Positions 18,654-26,684 of a DNA stretch of 64,000 bases are shown here, piece by piece. The position numbers and the translations under genes are program-made. The notes beneath the pieces were generated by a model. The model made no database searches, had not been told where the DNA came from, and was given only the letters and a program-made list of their open reading frames with translations. Source of the DNA: Streptomyces capillispiralis (GTDB lineage: Bacteria > Actinomycetota > Actinomycetes > Streptomycetales > Streptomycetaceae). How positions within the stretch are numbered: the stretch's first letter is position 1; every line of letters begins with the position of its first letter. The stretch lies in assembly GCF_007829875.1 (NCBI RefSeq), contig NZ_VIWV01000001.1, positions 1,612,001-1,676,000 on the forward strand, given 5' to 3'.

Positions 18654-19453
18654 TACTCGCTCCTCAGAAGGGTGTTGATGCTGTGCTGCGTCCACTGGTG
18701 TTCGAGCCGGGCGGTGGCCTCGAAGCCCTCGTCCTGCCACGGGAGCCAGTGCTCCACGATCTGGTTGATGCCCCGTTCGCCGGGGCGGACGGCGGCGACC
18801 ATGCCGTCGTGGTCGAGCAGGCCCTCGCCGAGCGGGCAGCCGGCGTAGGTGAAGCCGACCCAGCCGTCGCGCCGGGTGAAGGCGAAGTCCTTGACGTGGA
18901 TGTTGACGACGTGGGGCGCGGTGGCGGCGACCACGTCGGCCGGGCGCTCCAGCCGGGCGACGCTGTTGCCCGGGTCGAGGACGACGCCCAGGTGCTCGCT
19001 GCCGACGCCGCGGACGACGGTCAGCAGGTCGTCGGTGGAGACCTGCTCGTAGGTCTCCAGGCCGAGGGTGACGCCGGCGTCCGCGTAGCGGGGCACGGAC
19101 TCCTTCAGCAGGGCCGTGGCCTCGGTCGGGTCCGGCCGGTGGCCGGGGACGTGGAGCATGGACCGCACCAGGGTGACGTCCAGCGCGCCCGCGATGTCGA
19201 GGTGGGTGAGCAGGTGGTCGGTGCGAATGCCCCGGGTGCCGAGTTCCAGGCGGATGCCCAGGTCGCGTGCGGTGTCGCGGACGTCGGCGAGCCGTGCGGC
19301 GTCGTAGCCGGCCAGGGGGGCGTAGTCGCAGATCTGGAAGACCTCGCCGCCCAGTGCGGCGGTGTCGCGCAGCATGTCGGTGAGCGTCATGGGCCGCGGG
19401 GCCCGCTCCGAGATCCGCCAGAAGTAGGCGTAGGTGCTGATGCCGTACGCCAT
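18653..19453 (-). CDS. oiaC: Probable 3-oxo-isoapionate decarboxylase (TIM-barrel sugar isomerase family)
   Basis: 266 residues from ATG (MAYGISTYAYFWRIS). It has the xylose-isomerase-like TIM-barrel fold with metal/substrate residues in LGLETYEQ, VVLDPGNSV, NIHVKDF and IVEHW. In D-apionate pathways the OiaC enzyme of this superfamily decarboxylates 3-oxo-isoapionate to L-erythrulose, the substrate of the kinase encoded in the same operon. The assignment is by context; the superfamily also contains epimerases and isomerases. The start overlaps the preceding stop (TGATG) and the stop overlaps the next start (TAATG). Confidence 0.68.
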   Translation of the reverse strand: MAYGISTYAYFWRISERAPRPMTLTDMLRDTAALGGEVFQICDYAPLAGYDAARLADVRDTARDLGIRLELGTRGIRTDHLLTHLDIAGALDVTLVRSMLHVPGHRPDPTEATALLKESVPRYADAGVTLGLETYEQVSTDDLLTVVRGVGSEHLGVVLDPGNSVARLERPADVVAATAPHVVNIHVKDFAFTRRDGWVGFTYAGCPLGEGLLDHDGMVAAVRPGERGINQIVEHWLPWQDEGFEATARLEHQWTQHSINTLLRSE

Positions 19454-20232
19454 CACGCCACCGCCGTCGGGGCCGGGACGTGGAGTTCGTCGAGGACGGC
19501 CTCGATGTTCGCCGGGTCGTGGGCGAAGCGGCCGAGGAAGAGGCCGTCCGCGGCGCCGGCGAGGCGGGTGAGCAGTCCGGGGCCGGCGCTGCCGCCGTAG
19601 ATGACGGAGGAACCGGTGTGCTGCGGCTGGTCGTCCAGCCAGGCCCGGAGGGCGCCGCACACGGTCGTGATGTGCTCGGCGGAGGCCGGTTCGGGCGCGC
19701 CGATGGCCCACTGGGGTTCGTAGGCGAGGACGACGGTGCCCTCCAGGCCGCGCAGCAGGCGTTCGGCCTCGGCGACGGTGCGCTCGGCGGCCTCGCCGGG
19801 GGTGCCCCGGTCGCGTTCGCCGACGCAGAGCACCGGGGTGAGGCGGTTGCGCAGGGCGGCTGCCGTCTTGGCGGCGACGACGGTGTCGCCCTCGCCGTAC
19901 ATGCGGCGCCGCTCGGCGTGGCCGACCTCGGCGTAGCGGCAGCCGATCTCCCTGAGCACGGGGCCGCCGACCTCGCCGGTGTAGGGGCCGGTGTCCTCGG
20001 TGGCGATGTCCTGGGCGCCCAGGCCGATGCCGTACGGGGTGAGGATGCCGGCGGCGGGGACCAGGGTGGGGAACGCCGGGAGGACGAAGAGGCGGGCCGC
20101 GCCGGAGGTGACGGCGGGGTGGCGGTCGGCCAGGGCGGCGACCCTGCGGGCCCAGTTGAGGGTCTCGTGGTGGCCGAAGTACATCTTCAGGCTCACCCCG
20201 AGCAGGACCGGCGGCGGTGCGGGGTCGGACAT
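19453..20232 (-). CDS. lerI: TIM-like L-erythrulose-1-phosphate isomerase
   Basis: 259 residues. It is a triosephosphate-isomerase homologue with the catalytic His (EVGHAERR) and Glu (AYEPQWAIG) and the phosphate loop VIYGGSAGP. The usual TIM N-x-K at the N-terminus is replaced by S-L-K (GVSLKMYFGH), typical of the LerI/EryH branch that converts L-erythrulose 1-phosphate to D-erythrulose 4-phosphate. It is not the glycolytic TIM, which would be expected next to gapA/pgk. Both ends overlap neighbouring genes, so the operon is tightly coupled. Confidence 0.85.
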   Translation of the reverse strand: MSDPAPPPVLLGVSLKMYFGHHETLNWARRVAALADRHPAVTSGAARLFVLPAFPTLVPAAGILTPYGIGLGAQDIATEDTGPYTGEVGGPVLREIGCRYAEVGHAERRRMYGEGDTVVAAKTAAALRNRLTPVLCVGERDRGTPGEAAERTVAEAERLLRGLEGTVVLAYEPQWAIGAPEPASAEHITTVCGALRAWLDDQPQHTGSSVIYGGSAGPGLLTRLAGAADGLFLGRFAHDPANIEAVLDELHVPAPTAVA

Positions 20233-20705
20233 CAGGCGGCTGCCTCGTCGTTCTCGTAGTCGCACATGAGCTGGACCTTGGCGGCGGAGGCGGAGGTCTC
20301 GTCGAAGCGGTAGGTGAGCCATTCGGCGGCCAGGCGGCGGGCGAGTTCGAGGCCGACGACGCGCTGGCCGAAGGTGAGGACCTGCGCGTTGTTCGACAGG
20401 ACGGCGCGCTCGACGGAGAAGGAGTCGTGCGCGGTGACGGCGCGGATGCCCTTGACCTTGTTGGCGGCGATGGCGACGCCCAGTCCGGTGCCGCAGACCA
20501 GCAGGGCGCGGTCGGCCTCGCCGCGGGCGACCAGTTCGGCGGCGGCGATGGCGACCTTGGGGTAGGCGGTGTGGCCGTCGGCGTCGACGCCGACGTCGGT
20601 CACCTCGGCCACGAGGTGGTGGTTCTCCAGGTCCCGCTTGAGGGCTTCCTTGTACTGGTGGCCGGCGTCGTCGGAGCCGACGACGATGCGGAGCTTGTCG
20701 GTCAT
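20232..20705 (-). CDS. RpiB/LacAB-like D-erythrulose-4-phosphate isomerase
   Basis: 157 residues, the length of RpiB proteins. Conserved features are [16 protein letters not shown] at the N-terminus, the catalytic Cys in [23 protein letters not shown] and [26 protein letters not shown]. In tetrose pathways the EryI/DerI members convert D-erythrulose 4-phosphate to D-erythrose 4-phosphate, which enters the pentose phosphate pathway. Here the neighbouring LerI-like isomerase and kinase favour that role over ribose-5-phosphate isomerisation. Confidence 0.82.
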   Translation of the reverse strand: MTDKLRIVVGSDDAGHQYKEALKRDLENHHLVAEVTDVGVDADGHTAYPKVAIAAAELVARGEADRALLVCGTGLGVAIAANKVKGIRAVTAHDSFSVERAVLSNNAQVLTFGQRVVGLELARRLAAEWLTYRFDETSASAAKVQLMCDYENDEAAA

Positions 20706-20717
20706 GGGGGGCCTTCC

Positions 20718-22451
20718 TCAGTGGTCGTTGCGCAGTACGGCGTGCACGGCGCGGGTGATGAGGGCGAGGGAGTGGGCGCCGGCGTCCGGGGTGCCGAGGG
20801 ACTTCTCCGCGTGCGGGCGGGCGCGTCCCTTGCGGGGCAGCAGTCCGGCGGTGGCCGCGGCCGCCGTCTCGGCGGCGTGGGCGGCGCGGTCCCAGGCGTC
20901 GGTCAGCGGGGTGCCGTCGGTGACGGCGGCGGCGAGGGTGTCGGCGAAGGGCACGAGGACGTCGACCATGGTCTTGTCGCCGACCTCGGCCCCGCCCAGC
21001 CGGCGTACGCCGGCGGACGCCTCGGTGACGCCCGCGGCGACGCGGGCCGCGGTCGGGGCGTCGTCGTCGCCGAGCGCCGTGCCCAGCGCGCGCAGGACGG
21101 TGCCCCACAGGGCGCCGGAGGTGCCGCCCGCGCGGTCGGCCCAGGCGTCGGCGGCCCGGGTGAGCAGGGTGCCGGCGCCCGCGCCGAGGGCGAGGGCGTC
21201 GGCCGCTGCCCGCCGGGCGGCGGTGGAGCCGCGCCGCATGCCGATGCCGTGGTCGCCGTCCCCGGCGACGGCGTCGATCCGGCCGAGTTCCTCGGCGTGG
21301 CGGTCGACGGTGTCGGCGACGGCGCGCAGGGCGGTGAGGACGGTGGCGGCGGCCTCCCGGGAGGCGGCGGAGGCGGCGGGCACCGGGGTGTCGTCGCTGT
21401 CGTCGTCCGCCGCGCCCGTACGGGTGGGCGTCTCGTCGGCGCCGAGGGCGCCCTTGCGGTGGGCGGGGGTGTCGGCCGGGGCCCGCCACAGCCGCTCCAG
21501 GCGGTCGTCGAGCCAGGTCAGGGTGAGGGAGACGCCGGCCATGTCGAAGCTGGTGACGAGTTCGCCGACCTCCGGGTCGACGATCTCGACGCCGGCCTCC
21601 GCCAGCAGGGCGGCCACCGTGCGGTAGACGACGAAGAGTTCCTCGTACTTGACCGAGCCGAGGCCGTTGAGGACCACGGCCGCGCGGGCGCCCTCGGGGG
21701 TGCTCACCCCGTCGGGGAGTTCCTTGAGGAGGGTGCCGACCAGGAGGCGGGCGGCCTCGTCGGCGGTGGGCACGGCCTCCTCGCCGATGCCGGGCTCGCC
21801 GTGGATGCCGAGGCCGACGGCCATGCGGCCCTCGGGGACGGTGAAGAGGGGCTCTCCGGCGCCGGGCAGGGTGCAGCCGGAGAAGGCGATGCCGAAGGAG
21901 CGGGTGCGGGCGTTGGCGTGGGCGGCGACGGCCAGCACCTCGTCCAGCGGCAGGCCCTCCTCGGCCGCGGCGGCGGCCGCCTTGAACACGGGCAGGTCGC
22001 CCGCGATGCCGCGCCGCTGGGCGGTGTCCGCGGGGCCGGCGCTGGAGATGTCGTCGGTGACGGCGAAGGTGCGCACGTCCACGCCCTCGCCGGCCAGGCG
22101 TTCGGCGGCCTGCCCGAAGTGCAGGACGTCGCCGGCGTAGTTGCCGTACATCAGCAGCACGCCCGCGCCGGCGTGGGCGGCGCGCGCCACGGAGCGGATC
22201 TGCCGGGCGGAGGGCGAGGCGAAGACGTTGCCGACGGCGGCGCCGTGGGCGAGGCCCCGGCCGACCAGGCCGGAGAAGGCCGGGTAGTGGCCGGATCCGC
22301 CGCCGATGACGACGGCGACCTGGCCGCGGGGGGTGCCGGCGGCGCGGACCACGCCGCCGGTGACGGAGCGGACCCAGCGCCGGTGGGCGGCGGTGAAGCC
22401 CTCCAGGGCCTCGTCGGCGAAGGCGGCGGGGTCGTTGAACAGGCGGGTCAT
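20718..22451 (-). CDS. lerK: L-erythrulose/dihydroxyacetone kinase, DhaK-DhaL fusion
   Basis: 577 residues. The DhaK domain (about 1-330) has the substrate loop VIGGGSGHYPAFSGLVG and the covalent-substrate His in GLGIHGEPGI. After an acidic/Pro linker (about 345-380), the DhaL domain (about 385-577) carries Mg/ATP residues in AVAGDGDHGIGM and the GTSGALWG and ARPHAEKSLGTPDAGAHS loops. It is an ATP-dependent single-chain kinase. In the apionate and tetritol pathways such enzymes (LerK) make L-erythrulose 1-phosphate, which suits the downstream isomerases. Glycerone is an alternative substrate. It starts at ATG 22451, overlapping the MFS gene stop (ATGA). Confidence 0.87.
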   Translation of the reverse strand: MTRLFNDPAAFADEALEGFTAAHRRWVRSVTGGVVRAAGTPRGQVAVVIGGGSGHYPAFSGLVGRGLAHGAAVGNVFASPSARQIRSVARAAHAGAGVLLMYGNYAGDVLHFGQAAERLAGEGVDVRTFAVTDDISSAGPADTAQRRGIAGDLPVFKAAAAAAEEGLPLDEVLAVAAHANARTRSFGIAFSGCTLPGAGEPLFTVPEGRMAVGLGIHGEPGIGEEAVPTADEAARLLVGTLLKELPDGVSTPEGARAAVVLNGLGSVKYEELFVVYRTVAALLAEAGVEIVDPEVGELVTSFDMAGVSLTLTWLDDRLERLWRAPADTPAHRKGALGADETPTRTGAADDDSDDTPVPAASAASREAAATVLTALRAVADTVDRHAEELGRIDAVAGDGDHGIGMRRGSTAARRAAADALALGAGAGTLLTRAADAWADRAGGTSGALWGTVLRALGTALGDDDAPTAARVAAGVTEASAGVRRLGGAEVGDKTMVDVLVPFADTLAAAVTDGTPLTDAWDRAAHAAETAAAATAGLLPRKGRARPHAEKSLGTPDAGAHSLALITRAVHAVLRNDH

Positions 22452-23815
22452 CGGTGGGCCTCCATCGGCTGCCGCTCGGTTCCGGGCGCCGGTTCGGCGA
22501 TGCGTTCCCGGGCGGCGAGCCGGACCATCAGGGCGGCGGACAGCAGCATGAAGAAGCCGACCAGGTAGAGCGGCGCGTAGTAGGCGCCGGTCCAGTCCTT
22601 GAGCCAGCCGGTGATGTAGCCGGCGGCGAAGCCGGCGACGTTGCCCGCCGTGTTGATCAGGGCGATGCCGGCCGCGGCGGCGGCTCCGGTCAGGAACCGG
22701 GAGGGCACGGACCAGAAGACGGGCAGGGCCGCGAAGATCGAACAGGCGGTCACGGTGATGACGGCGATCGTGGCGGTCGGGGAGCCCATGTACAGGGCGA
22801 GCGGGATGGAGAGGCCGCCGACGACGGCGGGTCCGGCGACGTGCCAGGTGCGGGTGCCGTGCCGGGTGGCGTGCCGGGTCCAGAAGAACAGCACCACGGC
22901 GGCGGGCAGGTAGGGGACGGCGGTGATCCACGCCTTATCCATCACGCTGAACGTGGTGTCGTACTGCTCCTGGAAGCCGCCGATGATCGTGGGCAGGAAG
23001 AACGCCAGGGCGTACAGGCCGTAGACGAAGCCGAAGTAGACCATGGCCAGGACCCAGACGCGGCCGCTGGTGAAGGCGGTTTTGAGGTCGCCCTTGGCGT
23101 GCTGGGTCGCGTGGCCGGTCTTCCGCGCGTTCTCGGCGGCGAGTTCCTTGGTCAGCCAGTCGCGTTCGGCCGGGGTGAGCCACTTGGCGTCGGCGGGCCG
23201 GTCGATCAGGTAGAAGTAGGCGACGATGCCGAGGACGATCGCGGGCAGCGACACGAACAGGAACATCACGCGCCAGCCCTCGAGGCCGAACAGGCCGTGG
23301 CGGCCGATGAGCCAGCCGGCCAGGGGCGCGCCGAGGACGGTGGTCAGCGGCTGGGCCAGGTAGAACAGGCCGAGGATCTTGGTGCGGTGCCGGGCGGGCA
23401 CCCACTGGCTGAGGAAGAGGATGGCGCCGGGGAAGAAGCCGGCCTCCGCCACGCCGAGCAGGAAGCGCAGGGTGTACAGCTGTCCGGAGCTGGAGACCCA
23501 GGTGAACAGCAGCGAGACGATGCCCCAGGTGACCATGATCCTGGCGAGCCAGCGGCGGGCCCCGAAGCGGTGCAGCGCCATGTTGCTGGGGACCTCGAGC
23601 ACGATGTAGCCGAGGAAGAAGATCCCGGAGGCGAAGCCGAACTGGGCGGCGGTGAGGGCGAGGTCCGCGCCCATGCCGTTCGGCTCGGCGAACGAGATGG
23701 CCGTGCGGTCCAGGTAGTTCACGAAGAACATCAGCGCCACGAACGGCACGAGGCGGACTGAGACCTTCTTGATGGCAGTTCTCTCGACTGCCACGGAATG
23801 CGTGTCGGCACCCAT
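22448..23815 (-). CDS. MFS transporter, anion:cation symporter (ACS) type, for an acid sugar
   Basis: 455 residues from ATG (MGADTHSVAVERTAIKKV). Twelve membrane helices are apparent. ACS-family marks are LVPFVALMFFVNYLDRTAISFAEP, the A-like loop between helices 2 and 3 (RFGARRWLARIMVTWG) and GVAEAGFFPGAILFLSQWVPARHR. Relatives carry tartrate, galactarate, glucarate and 4-hydroxyphenylacetate. As first gene of the operon it probably imports the sugar acid (apionate in the proposed pathway). The promoter region is shared with the divergent GntR regulator and contains a perfect operator palindrome. Confidence 0.92.
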   Translation of the reverse strand: MGADTHSVAVERTAIKKVSVRLVPFVALMFFVNYLDRTAISFAEPNGMGADLALTAAQFGFASGIFFLGYIVLEVPSNMALHRFGARRWLARIMVTWGIVSLLFTWVSSSGQLYTLRFLLGVAEAGFFPGAILFLSQWVPARHRTKILGLFYLAQPLTTVLGAPLAGWLIGRHGLFGLEGWRVMFLFVSLPAIVLGIVAYFYLIDRPADAKWLTPAERDWLTKELAAENARKTGHATQHAKGDLKTAFTSGRVWVLAMVYFGFVYGLYALAFFLPTIIGGFQEQYDTTFSVMDKAWITAVPYLPAAVVLFFWTRHATRHGTRTWHVAGPAVVGGLSIPLALYMGSPTATIAVITVTACSIFAALPVFWSVPSRFLTGAAAAAGIALINTAGNVAGFAAGYITGWLKDWTGAYYAPLYLVGFFMLLSAALMVRLAARERIAEPAPGTERQPMEAHR

Positions 23816-23930
23816 GGGCGACTCCTCGGCTCGCCCGGACAGCTGTGTCCGGGTTGGGTCTCCCGGCGGTTCTTCCTGCGGGGAGCGGGGAAGGGCCGGC
23901 CGGATCGCCTTCACCGTAAGCCGCCACCCA

Positions 23931-23947
23931 AAATTGGTCACCAATTT
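23931..23947. promoter_or_regulatory. FadR/GntR-type operator in front of the catabolic operon
   Basis: A perfect odd-centred palindrome, AAATTGGT-C-ACCAATTT, lies 116 bases upstream of the MFS start and 112 bases before the regulator gene. The TGGTCACCA core is of the form bound by FCD/FadR-class GntR regulators. The site is one of the few AT-rich stretches in the window. It is probably the binding site of the divergent regulator. Confidence 0.8.
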
Positions 23948-24053
23948 ACCAGTGTAGGGAACGTCACAGATGCGAGGATCGCCCGAGTCTTGACATCGGG
24001 GCCGTCGAGCGGAGTGAACTGCCTGGTCAGTGCCCTGGGGCCGAGATCTGGTT

Positions 24054-24074
24054 GACTGGTGACCGTGACCAGTC
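24054..24074. promoter_or_regulatory. Second GntR-type half-site pair overlapping the regulator start codon
   Basis: GACTGGT and ACCAGTC form perfect 7-base arms with a 7-base spacer across the GTG start of the regulator. The arms contain the same TGGT/ACCA cores as the 23931 palindrome. The position would allow autorepression. The spacing differs from the main operator, so binding is uncertain. Confidence 0.4.
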
Positions 24075-24832
24075 AGCCCGATCAGCAGAACGCCGCGGCC
24101 GCCACCGACCTCGCCCGGCTCCTGCGCCCCGTGGTGCGCGAGTCCTCCGTCAGCGAGGTCGCCAAACGCCTCCTGGACCACCTGTCGGCCGGGGACATCC
24201 GGCCCGGCACCCGGCTGCCGGCCGAACGCCAGCTGGCCGAGGCGCTCGGCGTCGCCCGGTCGAGCGTGCGCGGGGCGCTCTCCGCCCTGGACGTCCTCGG
24301 GATCATCGAGATCCGCCCGGGTTCCGGGTCCTACGTCCGCGAGGGCACCTCGGAGTTCCTGCCCCGGGCGATCAACTGGGGGCTGATGCTGGGCCAGCGG
24401 CGCACCCAGGACCTGGTCGAGGTCCGCACCTACATGGAGGGCGTCTCCGCCCGCCTCGCCGCGGAGCGCGCCACCGACGCCGACGTCGCCCGCCTGGAGG
24501 AGCACCTCCAGCACATGCGGGAGGCCCACGGGGACGTGGCGGCCTTCATCGACGCCGACATCGCCTTCCACCTGGAGTGCGCCCGCATCGCCCGCAACAG
24601 CGTGCTCAGCGACATCCTGCACAGCATCCGGGCGCTGCTGCAGGTCTGGATGGAACGCGTCAGCGACCTCGAGGGCACGGTCAGCGGCACCCTGTGCGAG
24701 CACGACGCGGTCCTGCGCGCGATCCGCGACCGCGACCCGGAGGCGGCGGACCGGGCGATGGCCGCGCACATGCGCATGGCCAGCGCCCGCCTCCAGGCGT
24801 CCATCGACGGCACGTCCCAGGGCGGTTCCTGA
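24059..24832 (+). CDS. FadR-subfamily GntR transcriptional regulator of the acid-sugar operon
   Basis: 257 residues from GTG. The winged helix-turn-helix (about 28-98) reads SVSEVAKRLLDHLSAGDIRPGTRLPAERQLAEALGVARSSVRGALSALDVLGIIEIRPGSGSYV, canonical GntR. The C-terminal FCD effector domain (about 120-250) has metal/effector residues in the VRTYMEG helix, DADIAFHLECARIARN and EHDAVLRAIRDRDPEAADRAMAAHM. FCD regulators bind carboxylated ligands such as sugar acids, which fits control by apionate or a downstream acid. It is divergent from the six-gene operon and probably represses it. Confidence 0.93.
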   Translation: MTVTSQPDQQNAAAATDLARLLRPVVRESSVSEVAKRLLDHLSAGDIRPGTRLPAERQLAEALGVARSSVRGALSALDVLGIIEIRPGSGSYVREGTSEFLPRAINWGLMLGQRRTQDLVEVRTYMEGVSARLAAERATDADVARLEEHLQHMREAHGDVAAFIDADIAFHLECARIARNSVLSDILHSIRALLQVWMERVSDLEGTVSGTLCEHDAVLRAIRDRDPEAADRAMAAHMRMASARLQASIDGTSQGGS

Positions 24833-24979
24833 ACCGGTGGCCACCGGTCCACTCCGCGGTCCGGAGTCCCGGGCCGACAGCGGCGTCCGTTCTCAGCCCT
24901 TGGGTGTCGAAAGCGGTGCGCCACACGGCTGGTTCGCCGAGTCGGTCGCCTCCGTGCGCAAGCGGTAGGTTGCTGCGTC

Positions 24980-25372
24980 ATGCTGCTGAACTTCACCCTT
25001 GAGTACTTCGCCGAGAGTTCCGCACGTCTACGGAAGTGGGGAGTGATTCTGCTTGCCCTCAGCGGAGGCCTGTGGCTCTGGTTCGCCGTCCTGCTGTTCA
25101 CGCCCTACACCGTCGATCAGCCCCGAGGAGGCTCAGCGGACTGTGAGTCCCGGTTCTTCACCGACCGCCGGGAGGCCAACGCACTCGCGGCGGACGGTAG
25201 CCGGTGTGCCGCCGAACGCAACTGGCCCGAACTGCTCGCGGTCCTGGGCGCCTCGATCCCTACGTCCCTGGCGGGCACAGCGCTCTTCACGACGGGCGCT
25301 GTCAGCCTCCGCCTGAACCGGCACGTGTCCGCGGTGGCCGACGCCATCGCGCCACGGGACACCGCTTCCTGA
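24980..25372 (+). CDS. Small two-helix membrane protein of unknown function
   Basis: 130 residues from ATG. Two membrane helices are apparent (about 20-42, WGVILLALSGGLWLWFAVLLF, and about 84-108, ELLAVLGASIPTSLAGTALFTTGAV). They are separated by a loop with two cysteines (DCESRFF and RCAAERNW) that may form a disulfide outside the membrane. It is preceded by a possible TAGGTT -10 element 8 bases before the ATG. Codon use agrees with a real Streptomyces gene. I recognise no family and no operon partner; the next gene is convergent. Confidence 0.72.
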   Translation: MLLNFTLEYFAESSARLRKWGVILLALSGGLWLWFAVLLFTPYTVDQPRGGSADCESRFFTDRREANALAADGSRCAAERNWPELLAVLGASIPTSLAGTALFTTGAVSLRLNRHVSAVADAIAPRDTAS

Positions 25373-25397
25373 TTAACCGTCAGCTCCATGGCGCGGT

Positions 25398-25425
25398 CCG
25401 TCGAGGGCACCCATGCGCTCGACGG
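25398..25425. terminator. Hairpin between convergent genes
   Basis: CCGTCGAG and CTCGACGG form an 8-base stem with a 12-base loop in the 101-base gap between the small membrane protein and the ApbE gene. It is a plausible shared terminator; the stem is short. Confidence 0.5.
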
Positions 25426-25473
25426 GACGACCTCCCTCTCCCGCCGACTCGCGACTCGACCGCGGCCGCGCGT

Positions 25474-26220
25474 TCATGTCCGTGACCGCACCGCGGAGTC
25501 CCCCGCCACCGGGAAGCCCGGCGTTCGCACGACCCGGTGGTGCGACGTCACCGCGAACACCTCGCAGCCGGGGCGCGCGGACGCCCAGTCGATGCCCTCC
25601 CGGCCCAGCGCGAAGGCCGCCGTGGCGACCGCGTCCGCCTCGGTCAGGGTGGGCGCGGTGACGGTCAGGCTGAGCAGACCGGTGGCCGGACGGCCGGTGC
25701 GGCCGTCGACGATGTGGTCGCCGCGCTCGTAGCGCGCGGAGGTCGCCACCGCGCCGTCGGTCACCTCCACGACGGCGCACAGCCGGCCGGCGTCCTCGGG
25801 ATGCCGTACGCCCACCCGCCACGGACCGCCGGCGACGGCCACGTCCCCGCCCGCGTTGAGGCAGAACCGCCGCGCCCCGGCCGCCCGGAGCAGCTCGGCG
25901 CCCTTCTGCACCGACCAGCCCTTCACCACCGCGCACGGATCCAGCCGCCGCCCCGGCAGCCGTACGTCGAAGGCGCCGCCGGTCGCCGTCCGGTACCGCT
26001 CGCACAGAGCGAGGACCTCCGTGAGCCCGGGGCTGAGCCGGCCCGCGTCCAGCTCGCCCCGGTCCAGCCGGCTGACCTCGCTGTCCTCCCGGAACGGGCT
26101 GAAGCGGGCGTCGACTTCGCGCAGCCAGCCGAAGAGCCCGTCCGCCGCGCTGCCGGGGAACCCCGCGTCGTCGACGCGCAGCGACACCGGGAAACCCATG
26201 ACGTGTTCGACCCGCCGCAC
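25474..26220 (-). CDS. apbE: FAD:protein FMN transferase (ApbE)
   Basis: 248 residues from GTG 26220, two bases after the stop of the FMN-binding gene. ApbE features are VRRVEHVMGFPVSLRVDD at the start, DARFSPFREDSEVSRLDRGE, the FAD-binding LDPCAVVKGWSVQKGAELL and CLNAGGDVAVAGGPWRVGVRHPED, and the metal region TSARYERGDHIVDGRTGRP with ADAVATAAFALG. It covalently attaches FMN from FAD to a Thr of a target protein; the obvious target is the adjacent FMN-binding protein. No signal peptide is seen, so it may act in the cytoplasm or be exported by an unrecognised route. Confidence 0.93.
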   Translation of the reverse strand: MRRVEHVMGFPVSLRVDDAGFPGSAADGLFGWLREVDARFSPFREDSEVSRLDRGELDAGRLSPGLTEVLALCERYRTATGGAFDVRLPGRRLDPCAVVKGWSVQKGAELLRAAGARRFCLNAGGDVAVAGGPWRVGVRHPEDAGRLCAVVEVTDGAVATSARYERGDHIVDGRTGRPATGLLSLTVTAPTLTEADAVATAAFALGREGIDWASARPGCEVFAVTSHHRVVRTPGFPVAGDSAVRSRT

Positions 26221-26221
26221 G

Positions 26222-26620
26222 TCAGGAGTCCCGCGCGTCGAGGGCGGCTTGCAGCGACTCCCGGTAGCCGTCGCTGGTGACCGTGGCACCGGAGACGGTG
26301 TCGACGTCGGCGCTCTGGGCTTCCAGGGTCTCCTCGATCAGCACCGGGACGGCGGCCGTGGTCTGCGGGTGGTCCGGCTGCCGGAGCATCCGCACCGCGC
26401 TGATCCGGTCGCCGTCCAGGGTGACCTCGACCTGCACGGGGCCCTTCTCCGTGTCCACGGTGGGGCCCGTGACGACCCGGGTGGTGGAGCCCGGGGCGGC
26501 GGACACCGAGGGCGCCGGGGCGGCCGCCTCGGGAGCGGCCGTCTCCTGCTGCGGGGCGTAGCGCCAGACCGGGATCAGCCCGGCGACGGTCAGGACCAGG
26601 ACGGGCAGTGCTCGCTTCAC
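26222..26620 (-). CDS. Extracytoplasmic FMN-binding domain protein
   Basis: 132 residues from GTG. A membrane anchor or signal (about 4-20) is followed by a Pro/Ala linker and one FMN-binding domain (about 52-132) of the NqrC/RnfG type. The flavinylation motif is DTVSGATVTSDG; by analogy Thr113 of SGAT would carry phosphoester-linked FMN placed there by the neighbouring ApbE. It is a small single-domain electron carrier outside the membrane. It lies 64 bases after the reductase gene and two bases before apbE, so the three form an operon. Confidence 0.92.
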   Translation of the reverse strand: MKRALPVLVLTVAGLIPVWRYAPQQETAAPEAAAPAPSVSAAPGSTTRVVTGPTVDTEKGPVQVEVTLDGDRISAVRMLRQPDHPQTTAAVPVLIEETLEAQSADVDTVSGATVTSDGYRESLQAALDARDS

Positions 26621-26684
26621 GGTGTTCTCCTCGTTCCCCTCGTTCTTCCCGTGCTCCTCGTTCTCCTCATCGCCACCGCGTCCG

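Noticed and set aside
19453..20232. Glycolytic triosephosphate isomerase
   Set aside because: The N-x-K active-site pattern is S-L-K and the gene is not next to gap/pgk.
20232..20705. Housekeeping ribose-5-phosphate isomerase B
   Set aside because: The gene is embedded in a kinase/TIM-like/OiaC-like operon, so a tetrose-phosphate role is more likely.
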